Part shown: one piece after another, positions 47,444 to 57,356 of the stretch | Layout: every line of letters begins with the position of its first letter | How positions within the stretch are numbered: the stretch's first letter is position 1 | DNA from: Vibrio sp. Of7-15 | GTDB lineage: Bacteria; Pseudomonadota; Gammaproteobacteria; Enterobacterales; Vibrionaceae | Assembly (NCBI RefSeq): GCF_022347565.1 | Contig: NZ_JAKRGH010000003.1 | Span: forward strand, 248,001 to 312,000 | Length of the DNA stretch: 64,000 bases | Direction of reading: 5' to 3' | Notes under the pieces: generated by a model | The model's input: only the letters and a program-made list of their open reading frames with translations | The model's database searches: none | Told to the model about the DNA's origin: nothing | Translations under genes and position numbers: made by a program

Positions 47444-47961
47444 AACATAACCTCCCTAATCCAACAGTATTTCTAATAGTTATATTCACTGCTTTGCACT
47501 ACTTCTTATATGGAAAATTGTAGAAGTATATTAAAGGTTATGCATAGGATTTTATGAAATTAAGCGCATTATCTTTGTGGATATATGGAAGGCAATATTT
47601 TGAGTAGGTGTGACCGATAAGAAAGCAATTACCTCAATAAGAAGTAGTGCATTGAATTTAGAATAAATTTTATATATTTGATAAAACTAAACTATACGTA
47701 AGTGGTATAAAGTCACCCACTGATTGATGAACGAAGCACTGTTCGAGTTCTTATCTTTTTTCATTAATTCAACCCAATAGATTGGCACTATATACACCAA
47801 TACATGACCTAGTATTTAACTGTTCCCGCTTCTATATAAAGAAATTATTATTGCCAGTATATATTCCACCTCCCCGTTAATTCACCTTGGTTATATATCT
47901 TCAATATAGTGATATTTTATTATAGGAAACTCACCCAATTACATACTGTTCTTTAGCAGAA
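47444..47961. other. 518-base AT-rich gap
   Basis: No reading frame of meaningful length with a ribosome-binding site is seen on either strand; a 17-codon frame at 47554-47607 has no such site. It should hold the promoter of the DUF342 gene at its left end; the right end follows the 3' end of the SRPBCC gene. No clear terminator hairpin is visible. Confidence 0.5.
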
Positions 47962-48381
47962 CTAAGACAACGTTTGCTTTAATGCCGTTAACAGCGCTTG
48001 ATAAATTGGATCGCAAAACTCAACTACCTCAGTTGGATTTGAAGTATCAAATGTTGAACTCCACTCTACTAAAGTCCCATTACCCTTCGCTGTTAATTTA
48101 ACCATACCAATATAATTACTGACCACTTCTTTAGATACTGGACCCGGTCCATCATCAATAGAATAAGAAAATGTAAAGTTGTCTGAGTCCACTTCCGTCA
48201 GTGTTTCATGAAAAACATCATTTAATATGCGTTTTGCGCCAACTTCATAACCCGAATGCGTCCCAATAGCGTCAACTGAAGTAATAACTTCAGGGGCCCA
48301 AGACATATCATGGAAATTGGAAATAGTCGCCCACACCTTTTCAGGTGACACGTTGATCATTATGGTATTTTGACAACCCAT
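47962..48381 (-). CDS. SRPBCC (START/Bet v1-like) family protein
   Basis: About 139 residues from the ATG at 48381, which has GAGGAAC upstream; the frame continues upstream to 48423 but that adds only a poor leader. The sequence MINVSPEKVWATISNFHDMSWAPEVITSV, in part, and a C-terminal long helix fit the polyketide-cyclase/ligand-binding SRPBCC fold. Ligand and function are unknown. A VOC-family gene lies just upstream on the same strand, so they may be co-transcribed. Confidence 0.75.
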   Translation of the reverse strand: MGCQNTIMINVSPEKVWATISNFHDMSWAPEVITSVDAIGTHSGYEVGAKRILNDVFHETLTEVDSDNFTFSYSIDDGPGPVSKEVVSNYIGMVKLTAKGNGTLVEWSSTFDTSNPTEVVEFCDPIYQALLTALKQTLS

Positions 48382-48478
48382 GCTATTGTTCCTCATGTCA
48401 TTACTATTGATATAACATAACATCGCGAGTGAGATTTAAAATGACGAGTAAAATAATATAAAAACTCGACTAACAATA

Positions 48479-48859
48479 TTATTTCATTGAATGAAGGCCT
48501 ATCATATTCCCTTCCGAATCACTGATCATGCTGATAAAACCATAGTCACCAATCGCCATTTTGGGCACTTGAACTTCACCACCACTACTTACTACTCGAG
48601 ACTCCTCTATCAAACAATCTTCACACGAAAAATAGACAAGAGTACTATTGCCACCTGCTTTCACGTGGCTCATGTGAGCTAAAGCACCATTTGCCCCGTA
48701 GCGTTCCATATCATGAGGAAAAGTCCACATTTCAATGTCTATTTTCGCAGGACTTTCTAGCTTTTCTAACTTTACGTCAAAAACAGATTCATAAAACTTT
48801 TTAGCTCTCGCCATATCATCAACATAAATTTCAAACCATCCAACTGGATTTAACTGCAT
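48479..48859 (-). CDS. VOC (glyoxalase/bleomycin resistance) family protein
   Basis: 126 residues covering one VOC module pair: VGWFEIYVDDMARAKKFYESVFDV, in part, then DSEGNMIGLHSMK at the end, where the usual metal-ligand Glu is replaced by Ile-Gly-Leu-His. It resembles small metal-free or weakly metal-binding VOC proteins of unknown substrate. The next gene is an SRPBCC protein, also ligand-binding by fold. Confidence 0.78.
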   Translation of the reverse strand: MQLNPVGWFEIYVDDMARAKKFYESVFDVKLEKLESPAKIDIEMWTFPHDMERYGANGALAHMSHVKAGGNSTLVYFSCEDCLIEESRVVSSGGEVQVPKMAIGDYGFISMISDSEGNMIGLHSMK

Positions 48860-49017
48860 AGTTTTACCCTTAGCTATTTAACATGCTCTATTAGCATAGC
48901 TTAGGGTTTACTAGGCAGTTTCTAAAGAATGATTTTATGACTCAAAAGAAAAGTAACTGTATGATAAGAAGTGAATTAAAAATACTTTCCAAACGTTCAA
49001 GTAGTGACAAAGAAAAA

Positions 49018-49049
49018 TAAAAAAACCCAGAAGTGCACTGTCTTCTGGG
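49018..49049 (-). terminator. Terminator for nagK
   Basis: On the minus strand CCCAGAAG and CTTCTGGG arms (plus-strand 49042-49049 and 49026-49033) are followed by seven T and a further T-rich stretch. It is a strong intrinsic terminator. Confidence 0.92.
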
Positions 49050-49067
49050 CTTAAGAAATACGTTTGG

Positions 49068-49976
49068 TTACTTAATGTTTAAGAATGCCGCACCACGAAC
49101 ACCACCTGAATCGCCGTGTTTTGCTTTTACAATTTTAGGCGCTTTTGCAACCGACAATAAGTGCTTTGGAATACGCTTAGGCAACTCTTCATAAATCAAA
49201 TCATAGTTTGATAAACCACCACCCAGTACCACAACATGCGGGTCAAATGCCGTAAATAAGTTAGCGAAGCAGATAGCCAGCAGCTCCATAAAGCGTTCTA
49301 CATGCTCAACCGCTTTTTCTTCACCTTCCGCTTGACGTTTAATCAGCTCAATCGCTTTAACCTTTTCACCGTAGTAGTGCTCATATAACTGTTCAAAACC
49401 ACGACCAGATAAGTAATTATCAATACAACCTTTTTTGTCACAACCACAACCAAACAAAGGTGCTTTTTCACCAAGGTGGAACCAAGCGTCAATCGGCATG
49501 CGTGTATGGCCTAACTCACCAGCAACATGGTTACGACCCGAGAAAACTTGGCCTTCATATACCAAACCGCCACCAAAGCCCGTGCCCAAAATTAACCCCA
49601 TAACGGAGGCTTCTTCTTTCAGCTCATCATCCCACGCTTCCGATAAAGCAAAACAGTTTGCATCGTTATCAATGCGAACTTCACGACCAATTTTAGCCTC
49701 TAAATCTTTACGTAAAAATTGGCCTTTCGCAGCAGGAACATTAGTGGTTAAAACAGCGCCAGTATCTGCGTCTTCCATACCTGGAATACCAAGGCCAATT
49801 TTGCCTTCCACACCCAGTTCTGAGTCATATTTCGAGACTAATCCGGCTAAAGTTTCAACCAATAGATCATAATCGGTGCCCGGTGTAGGAACTCGTTCAG
49901 TTGCAACACGCTCTAACTTCTCATTAAACGCGCCAAACTCAATCTTAGTGCCACCTACATCAAAACCGTAATACAT
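49068..49976 (-). CDS. nagK: N-acetylglucosamine kinase NagK
   Basis: 302 residues of the ROK family. The ATP site [10 protein letters not shown] is at the N-terminus, the catalytic Asp is in [13 protein letters not shown], and the structural zinc motif [17 protein letters not shown] follows GELGHTRM. It phosphorylates free N-acetylglucosamine from peptidoglycan or chitin turnover to GlcNAc-6-phosphate. Length matches E. coli NagK (303). It is a single-gene unit with its own terminator. Confidence 0.94.
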   Translation of the reverse strand: MYYGFDVGGTKIEFGAFNEKLERVATERVPTPGTDYDLLVETLAGLVSKYDSELGVEGKIGLGIPGMEDADTGAVLTTNVPAAKGQFLRKDLEAKIGREVRIDNDANCFALSEAWDDELKEEASVMGLILGTGFGGGLVYEGQVFSGRNHVAGELGHTRMPIDAWFHLGEKAPLFGCGCDKKGCIDNYLSGRGFEQLYEHYYGEKVKAIELIKRQAEGEEKAVEHVERFMELLAICFANLFTAFDPHVVVLGGGLSNYDLIYEELPKRIPKHLLSVAKAPKIVKAKHGDSGGVRGAAFLNIK

Positions 49977-50161
49977 GAATTCTCTCCCTAAAATAACAAA
50001 CTACATCCTTAACGACTCAAAGCTAAGCTGTTTGATGTAAAAATGAAAAAATTTTATAACGATTATCCATATACCACCCTCATCAGACTGTGACCTAATA
50101 CCAATTTAGCCCGACAAAGTGCGTGTTCAATCTCAAATGATGAAAGATTAAACAGCTTTAT

Positions 50162-50911
50162 CTATGTGCTTGTAGGAATATTACTTTCAAATTGTGCTTG
50201 GTAAGCCTGCATCTTCTTAATAGCTGCATTTCGTTCAGACATTTTCAGAGGCTGCTTGCTGCACAGGTAGTGTTCTTTAAACACATCAAACCATAATTCC
50301 AGCTGCTTTGAAGTATGTTCTTCCCCATACAAATCCAGCACCATGGCAGCCACTTCTGCAGTCGCCAATTGATAATCTTTCGAAGCTTTGCGCACAATGT
50401 AACTAGACACTTGCTCAGCATTAATCGACAACACAGGGAAAGAGCTCAGATATGGGCTTTTACGGAACATTTTACATGCTTCACGCCAGCTTCCATCCAA
50501 CATAATAAACAATGGCTTTTTGCCTTCAACCATCTCTACGTTATGCACGACACGCTCTTTTTCTTCAACATTATGCTCAGGAAAAACGATGAATGGTTGG
50601 AATTGCTCATCTTCCAATAAAGCAAGCATCTCTGGGTGTGGCTCTGTGCGAGACCATAAATACGCATACGTTTCAGGGATCACATCTGCAATTAGGCGGC
50701 CAGTGTTGCTCGGCTTTAAAACTTCCGTATCAAACATCATTAATAAAAATGCGGCGCTAGATTCTGTACTTGGTTGATGGGCACAAAAACAAAACTCAAG
50801 ACTTACCTGACAATACTGGCAACGCTTAAGCTTAGCACCACGCGCGTTAAAAGGTTTAGAAGCTCGGGCTAAGCGCGCTTGTTGAAGGTGATGGACCGCA
50901 TGAATTCGCAT
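50162..50911 (-). CDS. DTW-domain tRNA-uridine aminocarboxypropyltransferase
   Basis: 249 residues. An N-terminal zinc-binding set of Cys (RCQYCQVSLEFCFC) is followed by the TDD/DTW-domain core with NTGRLIADV and the signature LDGSWREACKMFRKSPYL, where the usual DGTW is DGSW. Such proteins (TapT/YfiP family) add an aminocarboxypropyl group to uridine 47 of tRNA. No strong ribosome-binding site is seen before the ATG. Confidence 0.85.
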   Translation of the reverse strand: MRIHAVHHLQQARLARASKPFNARGAKLKRCQYCQVSLEFCFCAHQPSTESSAAFLLMMFDTEVLKPSNTGRLIADVIPETYAYLWSRTEPHPEMLALLEDEQFQPFIVFPEHNVEEKERVVHNVEMVEGKKPLFIMLDGSWREACKMFRKSPYLSSFPVLSINAEQVSSYIVRKASKDYQLATAEVAAMVLDLYGEEHTSKQLELWFDVFKEHYLCSKQPLKMSERNAAIKKMQAYQAQFESNIPTST

Positions 50912-51082
50912 AATTGATCGTCTGTTGAAAAAAGCAAACGGGCATTCTACTCACCCGCTGCTTTTTTACAATATCTGAAACCAGTTAGCGACAACTCTAA
51001 GTGCGATCCCCTTTTTGATCAGAGCTCTTTCTGCACAGATCTAAAGTGCCCAAGAGAATGAAAAAATACAGCCTACAAAGCT

Positions 51083-53122
51083 CTACAAGGTATAGCGAGA
51101 CAATAGCGCTTGCTGTTGCTCGGCAATTAGCGCAACTTGCTCGGCACTTTCCACCAGTGCGCCCAATTGCTGAGCCGTATGCGTCGCTTGATCCGAAATA
51201 CCATGGATATTGCGACTGACATTACTTGTGGCTCGTTCTTGTTCACCTGCAGCGTCTGAAATCAGATTAATTTTGCCTTTGATTTCGCTCACCACCGACT
51301 CTACATCACCAAACGCACCTTTCACTTCCGTACTGAACGCCATCGCCTCTGTCATTTCTTTTCTGCTCTGATTCATCGCGACACTGGCTTCTTTGGCTGC
51401 ATTGTGTAAAGTATCCATCATGGTACGTATGGATTCTGTCTGTTGATTCGTATCACTGGCAAGCTTGCGAACTTCATCCGCCACAACCGCAAAACCTCGC
51501 CCTTGTTCACCTGCCCTCGCCGCTTCAATGGCCGCATTTAATGCCAGTAAATTTGTATTACCCGCGATAGAGCTGATCAAATCCACCACTTCCGTAATCT
51601 GCATAACACTATTATCCAACTCTGTCATGCGGGCCTCATTCACCTCAAACATGCTATCTAAACGCTGTAAACGACGAGTACTGCGTTCAATCACATGGGC
51701 TCCATTTACTGTATGCTGAAAGGCCATTTCAGATTCCTGTTGTGAATCTGTGGTGCCACGGGCAATCTCTTTAATGGAGGCTTCTAGCTCCGTTACCGTC
51801 GAGACAATGGCTTCCAGTGCTTCATTTTGGCTTTGCAGGGTTTCTTGAGATTTAGAAGACGCGTCATGACTTATTTCCGCAGCTTGATAAAGTGATTCAC
51901 AATTATTTTTAAACGTTGCCATGGCATGACGATTGGCCTCATTCAGTTGATTGAGGCGCTCTGCTAACTCAACGAACTCAATAGGCCCCGTTTGAACCGC
52001 CGCTTTAGTAAAGTTGCCAGCCGTCATTGCACTGACCAGTTGAGCCACATTATTCAAAGAACGTTGAATCCAACTTTTTAACCACCAGCCAGACAATGCC
52101 GCCAAAACAAACATAAGACCACCTAAAACGGTGATCACTTGAGCCACACTTAGCATCGTGTTTTCGACATTTTGCTGGCTCTGATTGATTTTCTTATTAA
52201 TATTGCTCGAAAAACCATTAAGGGTAGTAACAATACGTTCAACCGAAGCACTAACCAACATCAGCTCTTGCTGCTGATTTGTTTTAATTGCTAACGAGTC
52301 GATGTACGTTTCAATAATATTTCCAGAACCAAAACCATGTTTAATCATCTCAAAAGGCATCGTTAAACCTGGAAATTCCTTAATTTCTGGATTAATTTCA
52401 ACAAGCTCTTGAAACGCTAACTCCATGCCAGCCAAACGGTTTTTCATTGTTCGGAACAATTTATTAGCTTTAACTTGATCAGATTCTGCAAAAAGAGTCA
52501 GCGCTGTGCTCTCAAGAGAAGTCGCATTGGTCATAAAACGAGAGGCAGCTTCCTGAGCTAAATGATCATCCGAATTAAAAAGAGAAACATGTATACGCCC
52601 CATCTCTGAACTGGTTGAGCTTAAACCATATCGAAATCCAGCCATGTCCTGTGCAATCATCTGCTGCTGCTTTAGAATTAACTGCTGCTCTACAACAATG
52701 TTTGCTCCCACTTTTTCCAATTGTTTAATTTCTTGTTCTAACTGAGAAAGATGCGTTTGAATAAACTCAATTTGGAATTGCTGACTCAGTGAAAACGTAA
52801 CTTGTAATGCCTCTCGCGTTTGCTTTTGTAAACGTACGATATCGGCATTATGTTGTTCAAAGGTATTGCTATCCTGTGAACGAACACTATTGTTAATACT
52901 ACGAAGTTGCTCTAGGGTTAGCTGTGTTAACGTGGCATTATTAAACGCTACAGGGAGAGCTTGTTGGCTTAAACTTGAAAACTGCTGACCAACTTTACTA
53001 AGACCCCTATTTCCAACCAAAGAAATAGTAATTAACATGAGTACCAACAGGGTAAAAATCACTGCAATAGCAGAGACGATGGAAGGTGTGAAAAATATAG
53101 CTTTCTTCTTCGTGTTAGACAT
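51083..53122 (-). CDS. Methyl-accepting chemotaxis protein with large sensor domain
   Basis: About 679 residues from the ATG at 53122 with a GGAA site; an upstream ATG at 53158 adds twelve residues. Membrane helix about 15-37, a long helical periplasmic sensor of about 290 residues, a second helix about 325-345, HAMP, and the signalling hairpin with [32 protein letters not shown], in part. The sensor is about twice the size of the one in the other chemoreceptor in the window (20342-21973). Ligand unknown. Confidence 0.93.
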   Translation of the reverse strand: MSNTKKKAIFFTPSIVSAIAVIFTLLVLMLITISLVGNRGLSKVGQQFSSLSQQALPVAFNNATLTQLTLEQLRSINNSVRSQDSNTFEQHNADIVRLQKQTREALQVTFSLSQQFQIEFIQTHLSQLEQEIKQLEKVGANIVVEQQLILKQQQMIAQDMAGFRYGLSSTSSEMGRIHVSLFNSDDHLAQEAASRFMTNATSLESTALTLFAESDQVKANKLFRTMKNRLAGMELAFQELVEINPEIKEFPGLTMPFEMIKHGFGSGNIIETYIDSLAIKTNQQQELMLVSASVERIVTTLNGFSSNINKKINQSQQNVENTMLSVAQVITVLGGLMFVLAALSGWWLKSWIQRSLNNVAQLVSAMTAGNFTKAAVQTGPIEFVELAERLNQLNEANRHAMATFKNNCESLYQAAEISHDASSKSQETLQSQNEALEAIVSTVTELEASIKEIARGTTDSQQESEMAFQHTVNGAHVIERSTRRLQRLDSMFEVNEARMTELDNSVMQITEVVDLISSIAGNTNLLALNAAIEAARAGEQGRGFAVVADEVRKLASDTNQQTESIRTMMDTLHNAAKEASVAMNQSRKEMTEAMAFSTEVKGAFGDVESVVSEIKGKINLISDAAGEQERATSNVSRNIHGISDQATHTAQQLGALVESAEQVALIAEQQQALLSRYTL

Positions 53123-53271
53123 TTTCAATTCCACTTGGAAATAAGATCGATACTTCAATAACTCAACATTGAGCTCATCGATGGTTTCGATCCGAGAAAC
53201 TACAGAAGAAATATGTCAATTTTATTTCACCTTTCAGAATAATCATTGATTAACTGAACAATGGACTGATT

Positions 53272-53757
53272 ATGCATAAGCACATAAACCAACCACCTTT
53301 TCTCTTTTTTATTGGCATGATGGCGCTATTCATGCTCAATGGCTGTGCGAATAAAAGTACTTCCCCATCAAGCGGTTATTATGCTGATGCTGAAATGTCT
53401 TACCCTTTACAAAACCATTATGACAATTGGAAAGGTACCCCTTACCGACTTGGGGGAGACTCAAAATTTGGTATCGATTGTTCTGCATTTGTTCAAATTA
53501 CAATGCAATCGGTCTACAACCAGTCCTTACCAAGAACCACAGCGCAGCAACAATATTCTGGAACTCAAATTGCGTACAATGAACTACAACAAGGAGATTT
53601 GGTTTTCTTCAAAACAGGGAAAAAAATACGTCATGTGGGAGTGTATGTGGGTGGCAGGAAATTTATGCATGCCTCAACATCAAAAGGGGTAATTGTCTCT
53701 CGGTTAGATAACCCTTATTGGGCTGATGCGTATTGGCATGCTCGTCGAGTTTTGTAG
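53272..53757 (+). CDS. NlpC/P60 family lipoprotein endopeptidase
   Basis: 161 residues with a lipoprotein signal (lipobox MLNGC, Cys25) and an NlpC/P60 domain from about 45 to 160. The catalytic triad is visible as Cys70 (GIDCSAFV), His121 (RHVGVYVG) and His133 (FMHAST). It resembles MepS/Spr, which cut peptide cross-links in peptidoglycan during growth. It is convergent with the hybrid kinase gene, 16 bases between the two stops. Confidence 0.92.
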   Translation: MHKHINQPPFLFFIGMMALFMLNGCANKSTSPSSGYYADAEMSYPLQNHYDNWKGTPYRLGGDSKFGIDCSAFVQITMQSVYNQSLPRTTAQQQYSGTQIAYNELQQGDLVFFKTGKKIRHVGVYVGGRKFMHASTSKGVIVSRLDNPYWADAYWHARRVL

Positions 53758-53773
53758 CTTCATCAAATAGACA

Positions 53774-55642
53774 TTATAAGCTCAAATTAACCATACCGTT
53801 TTGGTGATGATGGCGATCAAACCAGTGATTAATTACGTTCAGCATTTTACCTTTATTAATTGGCTTGGTAAGAAAATCATCCATACCGACAAGTGCGCAC
53901 TCTTTTCTGTCAGAATCGCTAACATTCGCTGTCATCGCAATAATAGGCACATCGGCTTTCTCATCTTTTAGCTGCCTTATCGCTTTACATGCATCTAATC
54001 CATTCATTTCTGGCATTTGTAAGTCCATTAAAATCAATGAATATTGCGCCTTTCTTACTGCTTTTAATGCTTCTAAACCATTATTCGCCGTTTCTACTTT
54101 ATAGCCTGAACGCGATAACATGGTTTTAGCAATAAGTTGGTTCGATGGACTATCTTCCACCAGTAAAATAGTACTTTCTCGGTGTTCTTTATCTATTGGC
54201 AAATCAGTTGTGCTTAGCTCTACTGTCGGGACTGCAACAGGGAACGTAATCGTGAAGGTAAACTCAGAACCTTCTCCTAATTCACTACTGATATGAAGGC
54301 TTCCTCCCATTAGCGAAATCAATTCATGGCTTATCGCCAGCCCCATCCCTGCCCCACCATAACGTCTAGAGAAAGAAGGGTCGCTTTGCACAAATGGGTG
54401 ATGAATCGTCGCTACTTTCTCTTTCTCGATACCAATACCGGAGTCTTTAATCATAAAAGTAATGGCTGAGTGCTCTGCCGTCGTTTCACCACTCATCTCC
54501 ACTAAAATGGAGCCCTGCTCGGTGAATTTTATGGCATTACCAATTAAGTTAGTTAACACCTGCGATACTTTACCAACATCACCAAGTACATTTAGATCTG
54601 TGTTTAAATCTGTTTTTAATGACAAAGCCACCCCTTTCTCTTCTGCTTGTTGAGAGAAAATGGCAATGACATCTTGGCTGGTTTGCACTGGTGAAAAAGA
54701 CTCTTTTGCCAAGCCTGTTTTACCTGAATCAAGACGTGAATAATCTAAAATATCATTCAGCTGATTCAGTAAAACCTTCGCTGCGTTTAATGCTGTATCA
54801 GTAAACTGCTGTGAGTTATTGTTTAAAGGCTCATCTTTCATGATCTCTAAAGAGCCTAAAATCACATTCATTGGTGTTCTTATTTCATGGCTCATTGTGG
54901 CAATGAATTCTGTTTTCATCTTATTTGCGGCTTCCGCTTTTTGCTTAGCCAGTTTCAGTTGAGCTTCTTTCTGCTTTTGCAGTATCAATGCATCTTGCAG
55001 CAAATCAACAGAGCAGCTAAGCACTTCCAATTCAGAAGACGCTGAGTGACTCACCTTTTTTGGCAAAGGTAAGTCATGAATAGATAACAGCTTTTTGTTG
55101 ATTTTGTCGAGAGGTGATAAAAACAGATATTGAGACACAAAATAACAAAGCACCCCAAGAAGCAATAACGAGATCGCGGAAAAATAGCGAATTTGCTCAA
55201 CATGTTGAGCGATATCTTTAAAAAATGGCGTTTTACTGATCCCAATTTTCATGTAGCCAAAAATTTCATTTTCTAAGGCGATTTTATTTTGATACACCGC
55301 CATTGAAGGAGGAGCTTGTTCTGGTTTTTCTCCCCAAGCAACCAAATGTTTCTTATCTTCATTACAAATCAAAATGTATTGAATATCAGGCGTATGCATG
55401 ACCACTTGATCAACAATCGTTTCTAAACGAGGAATATCTTCCGTTAGTACATCTTCAATCGCGATGGATGACAATGCACTGAAGTGGCGCTCTAGCTGCG
55501 ACTCTACTTTGCTTTCTAAATAACGGGTTTCATATTCACGCACGACTTCCCCAGCCGTAAAACTCAACCCAACAGTTACAATTGAAAGAATAGCTAAGTA
55601 TTTAATCCATAATAATGAATAAGGTTTATGTAACGCAGCCAT
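53774..55642 (-). CDS. Hybrid sensor histidine kinase linked to a PhnD-like binding protein
   Basis: About 622 residues from the ATG at 55642 with GGGGG upstream (a GTG at 55648 is also possible). Membrane helix about 12-30, a periplasmic domain of about 120 residues, second helix about 155-175, HisKA with [15 protein letters not shown] (His near 253), HATPase with GAGMGLAISHELI, and a receiver with LILMDLQMPEMNG. There is no Hpt domain and no response-regulator gene beside it. The binding-protein gene lies nine bases upstream, so the pair probably senses a periplasmic ligand together. Confidence 0.9.
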   Translation of the reverse strand: MAALHKPYSLLWIKYLAILSIVTVGLSFTAGEVVREYETRYLESKVESQLERHFSALSSIAIEDVLTEDIPRLETIVDQVVMHTPDIQYILICNEDKKHLVAWGEKPEQAPPSMAVYQNKIALENEIFGYMKIGISKTPFFKDIAQHVEQIRYFSAISLLLLGVLCYFVSQYLFLSPLDKINKKLLSIHDLPLPKKVSHSASSELEVLSCSVDLLQDALILQKQKEAQLKLAKQKAEAANKMKTEFIATMSHEIRTPMNVILGSLEIMKDEPLNNNSQQFTDTALNAAKVLLNQLNDILDYSRLDSGKTGLAKESFSPVQTSQDVIAIFSQQAEEKGVALSLKTDLNTDLNVLGDVGKVSQVLTNLIGNAIKFTEQGSILVEMSGETTAEHSAITFMIKDSGIGIEKEKVATIHHPFVQSDPSFSRRYGGAGMGLAISHELISLMGGSLHISSELGEGSEFTFTITFPVAVPTVELSTTDLPIDKEHRESTILLVEDSPSNQLIAKTMLSRSGYKVETANNGLEALKAVRKAQYSLILMDLQMPEMNGLDACKAIRQLKDEKADVPIIAMTANVSDSDRKECALVGMDDFLTKPINKGKMLNVINHWFDRHHHQNGMVNLSL

Positions 55643-55651
55643 AGTCACCCC

Positions 55652-56491
55652 CTAGTTAGAAAAAAAACGCTTGTCCGACATGGCTAAACGAATTTTTTCA
55701 TAATCGCTATCTGTTCCTTCTAAAAAACCATCTTTCTTAATTGCTTTCAGTGCCTTAGGATCGGATAATTCCAGTAAGCTTTCTTGTAATGCTTGAGCTA
55801 GTTTGTCATCTAGCATTGAACTTGCAATCCAAGGTTTCGTTACATTTTGAAAGCTTGCAATGATACGTAAAGAAGCGCCATTATTTACCAGCTTTTTATA
55901 GGTACTTTCTTTTAATGCTCCAGCATCAAACTGTTTATTTGCAACGGCTGAGCCAACTTTGTCATGCCGACCAAGATACTCAAAATAGTTCAAGTCTTGC
56001 GACGTAATTTGATGATCAGCAAGGTAAGTCTGTGATAAATACCTACCTATGGTGGAGTTTTGGTCTCCAAATGCAAATGTTTTCCCTTCCAACTGCGTCA
56101 CCGACGTTATCTCACTGTTTTTCTCCACACAAATCACGCCATTAAACGTTTTACTGCCTTTGTTGTTCTCCATTGCCAGCAGCTTAATATCCGGATCTTT
56201 TTGTTTTGCAAGCACATAAGAAGCAGGACCAAAGCGAGAAAAATCAACGTCTCCCTTAATTAAACTATCTAAGCCTTGTTCGTAATTTTTTGAAATTTGC
56301 ATCTTAATTTGCACAGGTTCGCCGATCTTGTTTGCTATTTGCGATTCAAGTGCATTCAGTACGGGTCGGAACTGCTTCACCATGGCGGTGGCTTTATCTG
56401 AAGTATAGATACCAAAAGTAAGCTTAATATCTGCGGCCACAGGTAAGCTGATAAGTGATAACAAGATAATGGATTTAATCGACTTTTTCAT
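55652..56491 (-). CDS. PhnD-like periplasmic substrate-binding protein
   Basis: 279 residues with a signal peptide (SLPVA|ADI) and the phosphate/phosphonate-type binding fold: LTFGIYTSDKATAMVKQFRPVLNALE, in part, then DVDFSRFGPASYVLA and the GDQNSTIGRY loop. No transporter permease or ATPase gene is nearby; instead a hybrid kinase follows, so it is likely a sensory component rather than an importer subunit. GGAT precedes the ATG. Confidence 0.88.
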   Translation of the reverse strand: MKKSIKSIILLSLISLPVAADIKLTFGIYTSDKATAMVKQFRPVLNALESQIANKIGEPVQIKMQISKNYEQGLDSLIKGDVDFSRFGPASYVLAKQKDPDIKLLAMENNKGSKTFNGVICVEKNSEITSVTQLEGKTFAFGDQNSTIGRYLSQTYLADHQITSQDLNYFEYLGRHDKVGSAVANKQFDAGALKESTYKKLVNNGASLRIIASFQNVTKPWIASSMLDDKLAQALQESLLELSDPKALKAIKKDGFLEGTDSDYEKIRLAMSDKRFFSN

Positions 56492-56501
56492 AAAACAATC
56501 C

Positions 56502-56582
56502 TTATTTAGAAAAATTGATTAAGGATTGAAACGCAATAACCACGCCAATGAAACAACTGGCAAGAAAAGTACCTTTGCGCAT
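56502..56582 (-). CDS. Possible 26-residue membrane peptide upstream of the binding protein
   Basis: A short frame starting MRKGTFLASCFIGV with one hydrophobic helix and a polar end (NFSK). An AAGGGAG sequence lies upstream (about 10-14 bases) and the stop is 11 bases before the binding-protein ATG, so it could be a leader peptide or a small membrane partner. It could equally be chance; no homologue is known to me. Confidence 0.35.
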   Translation of the reverse strand: MRKGTFLASCFIGVVIAFQSLINFSK

Positions 56583-56691
56583 TCACATGGTTCTCCCTTA
56601 ATCAATCCGTGATAAAGCGGTGATATTGAACCATTTATGAAAGAGAACTTAAGAAAAAACTTACTTCCATATGTAAGATTCTAGACAAAAA

Positions 56692-56718
56692 ACGGCGCTA
56701 AAATTACAAAGCGCCGTA
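56692..56718 (-). terminator. Terminator for the DUF3802 gene
   Basis: Perfect 8-bp arms ACGGCGCT (56692-56699) and AGCGCCGT (56710-56717); on the minus strand the stem is followed by TTTTTTGT. Confidence 0.85.
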
Positions 56719-56763
56719 TAAAAATAACATAATTTGAAATGCTGTTTACTTAGCTAAAGAGCA

Positions 56764-57102
56764 CTACTGGGCAATTTCACTGTCGAACAGGTTTTTAATC
56801 AAACCAATGTAGTCTTCTAGAAAGCTGATTTGCTCATTGGTCGCTTTTGATTCCCATGTTTTCGCTAGCACTTCACCTAAATCAGCAACGACTGCGTCTG
56901 CTTCTTTAAGCAACTGGAAGCGAGTATCACTTTCTAACTCAGGATTTTGTTCAAACACCATCATAATATTGGATGCAATCATATCGGTGACAACATCTTC
57001 GATGGTTTCTTCCCCTGTATCACCCGTTTGAGTAATAAATAAACTCAGATGCTCTGTTAAATATTCAATTAAAGCCAAATAGCCTTCTTTATCAACAACC
57101 AT
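56764..57102 (-). CDS. DUF3802 family protein
   Basis: About 112 residues starting at the ATG at 57102 (a TTG two codons earlier is less likely). It is acidic and mainly helical: MVVDKEGYLALIEYLTEHLSLF, in part. The pattern matches the small DUF3802 proteins of Vibrionaceae and relatives. No function is known. It forms a single-gene unit with its own terminator. Confidence 0.82.
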   Translation of the reverse strand: MVVDKEGYLALIEYLTEHLSLFITQTGDTGEETIEDVVTDMIASNIMMVFEQNPELESDTRFQLLKEADAVVADLGEVLAKTWESKATNEQISFLEDYIGLIKNLFDSEIAQ

Positions 57103-57356
57103 ATTCAATGCCGTAGTGTGTAGAATGGATCATAGTACGTAATCGCAAATTCTTGTGATTTACTAATTAAGTAGTCTATAGAGTAACTCCTATCATACTC
57201 TTAATCTAGTACATAATTCTCACCTAATATCGGAAAACATGACGGTCAGCCAAGTAATAGAAATAACACCCGATTTCATATCAAACCAACCATTGTATTG
57301 AATACTGAAAACTTTATGAAATTGCAACCAGTGAAACCATGCAAAATGATCCCAAA

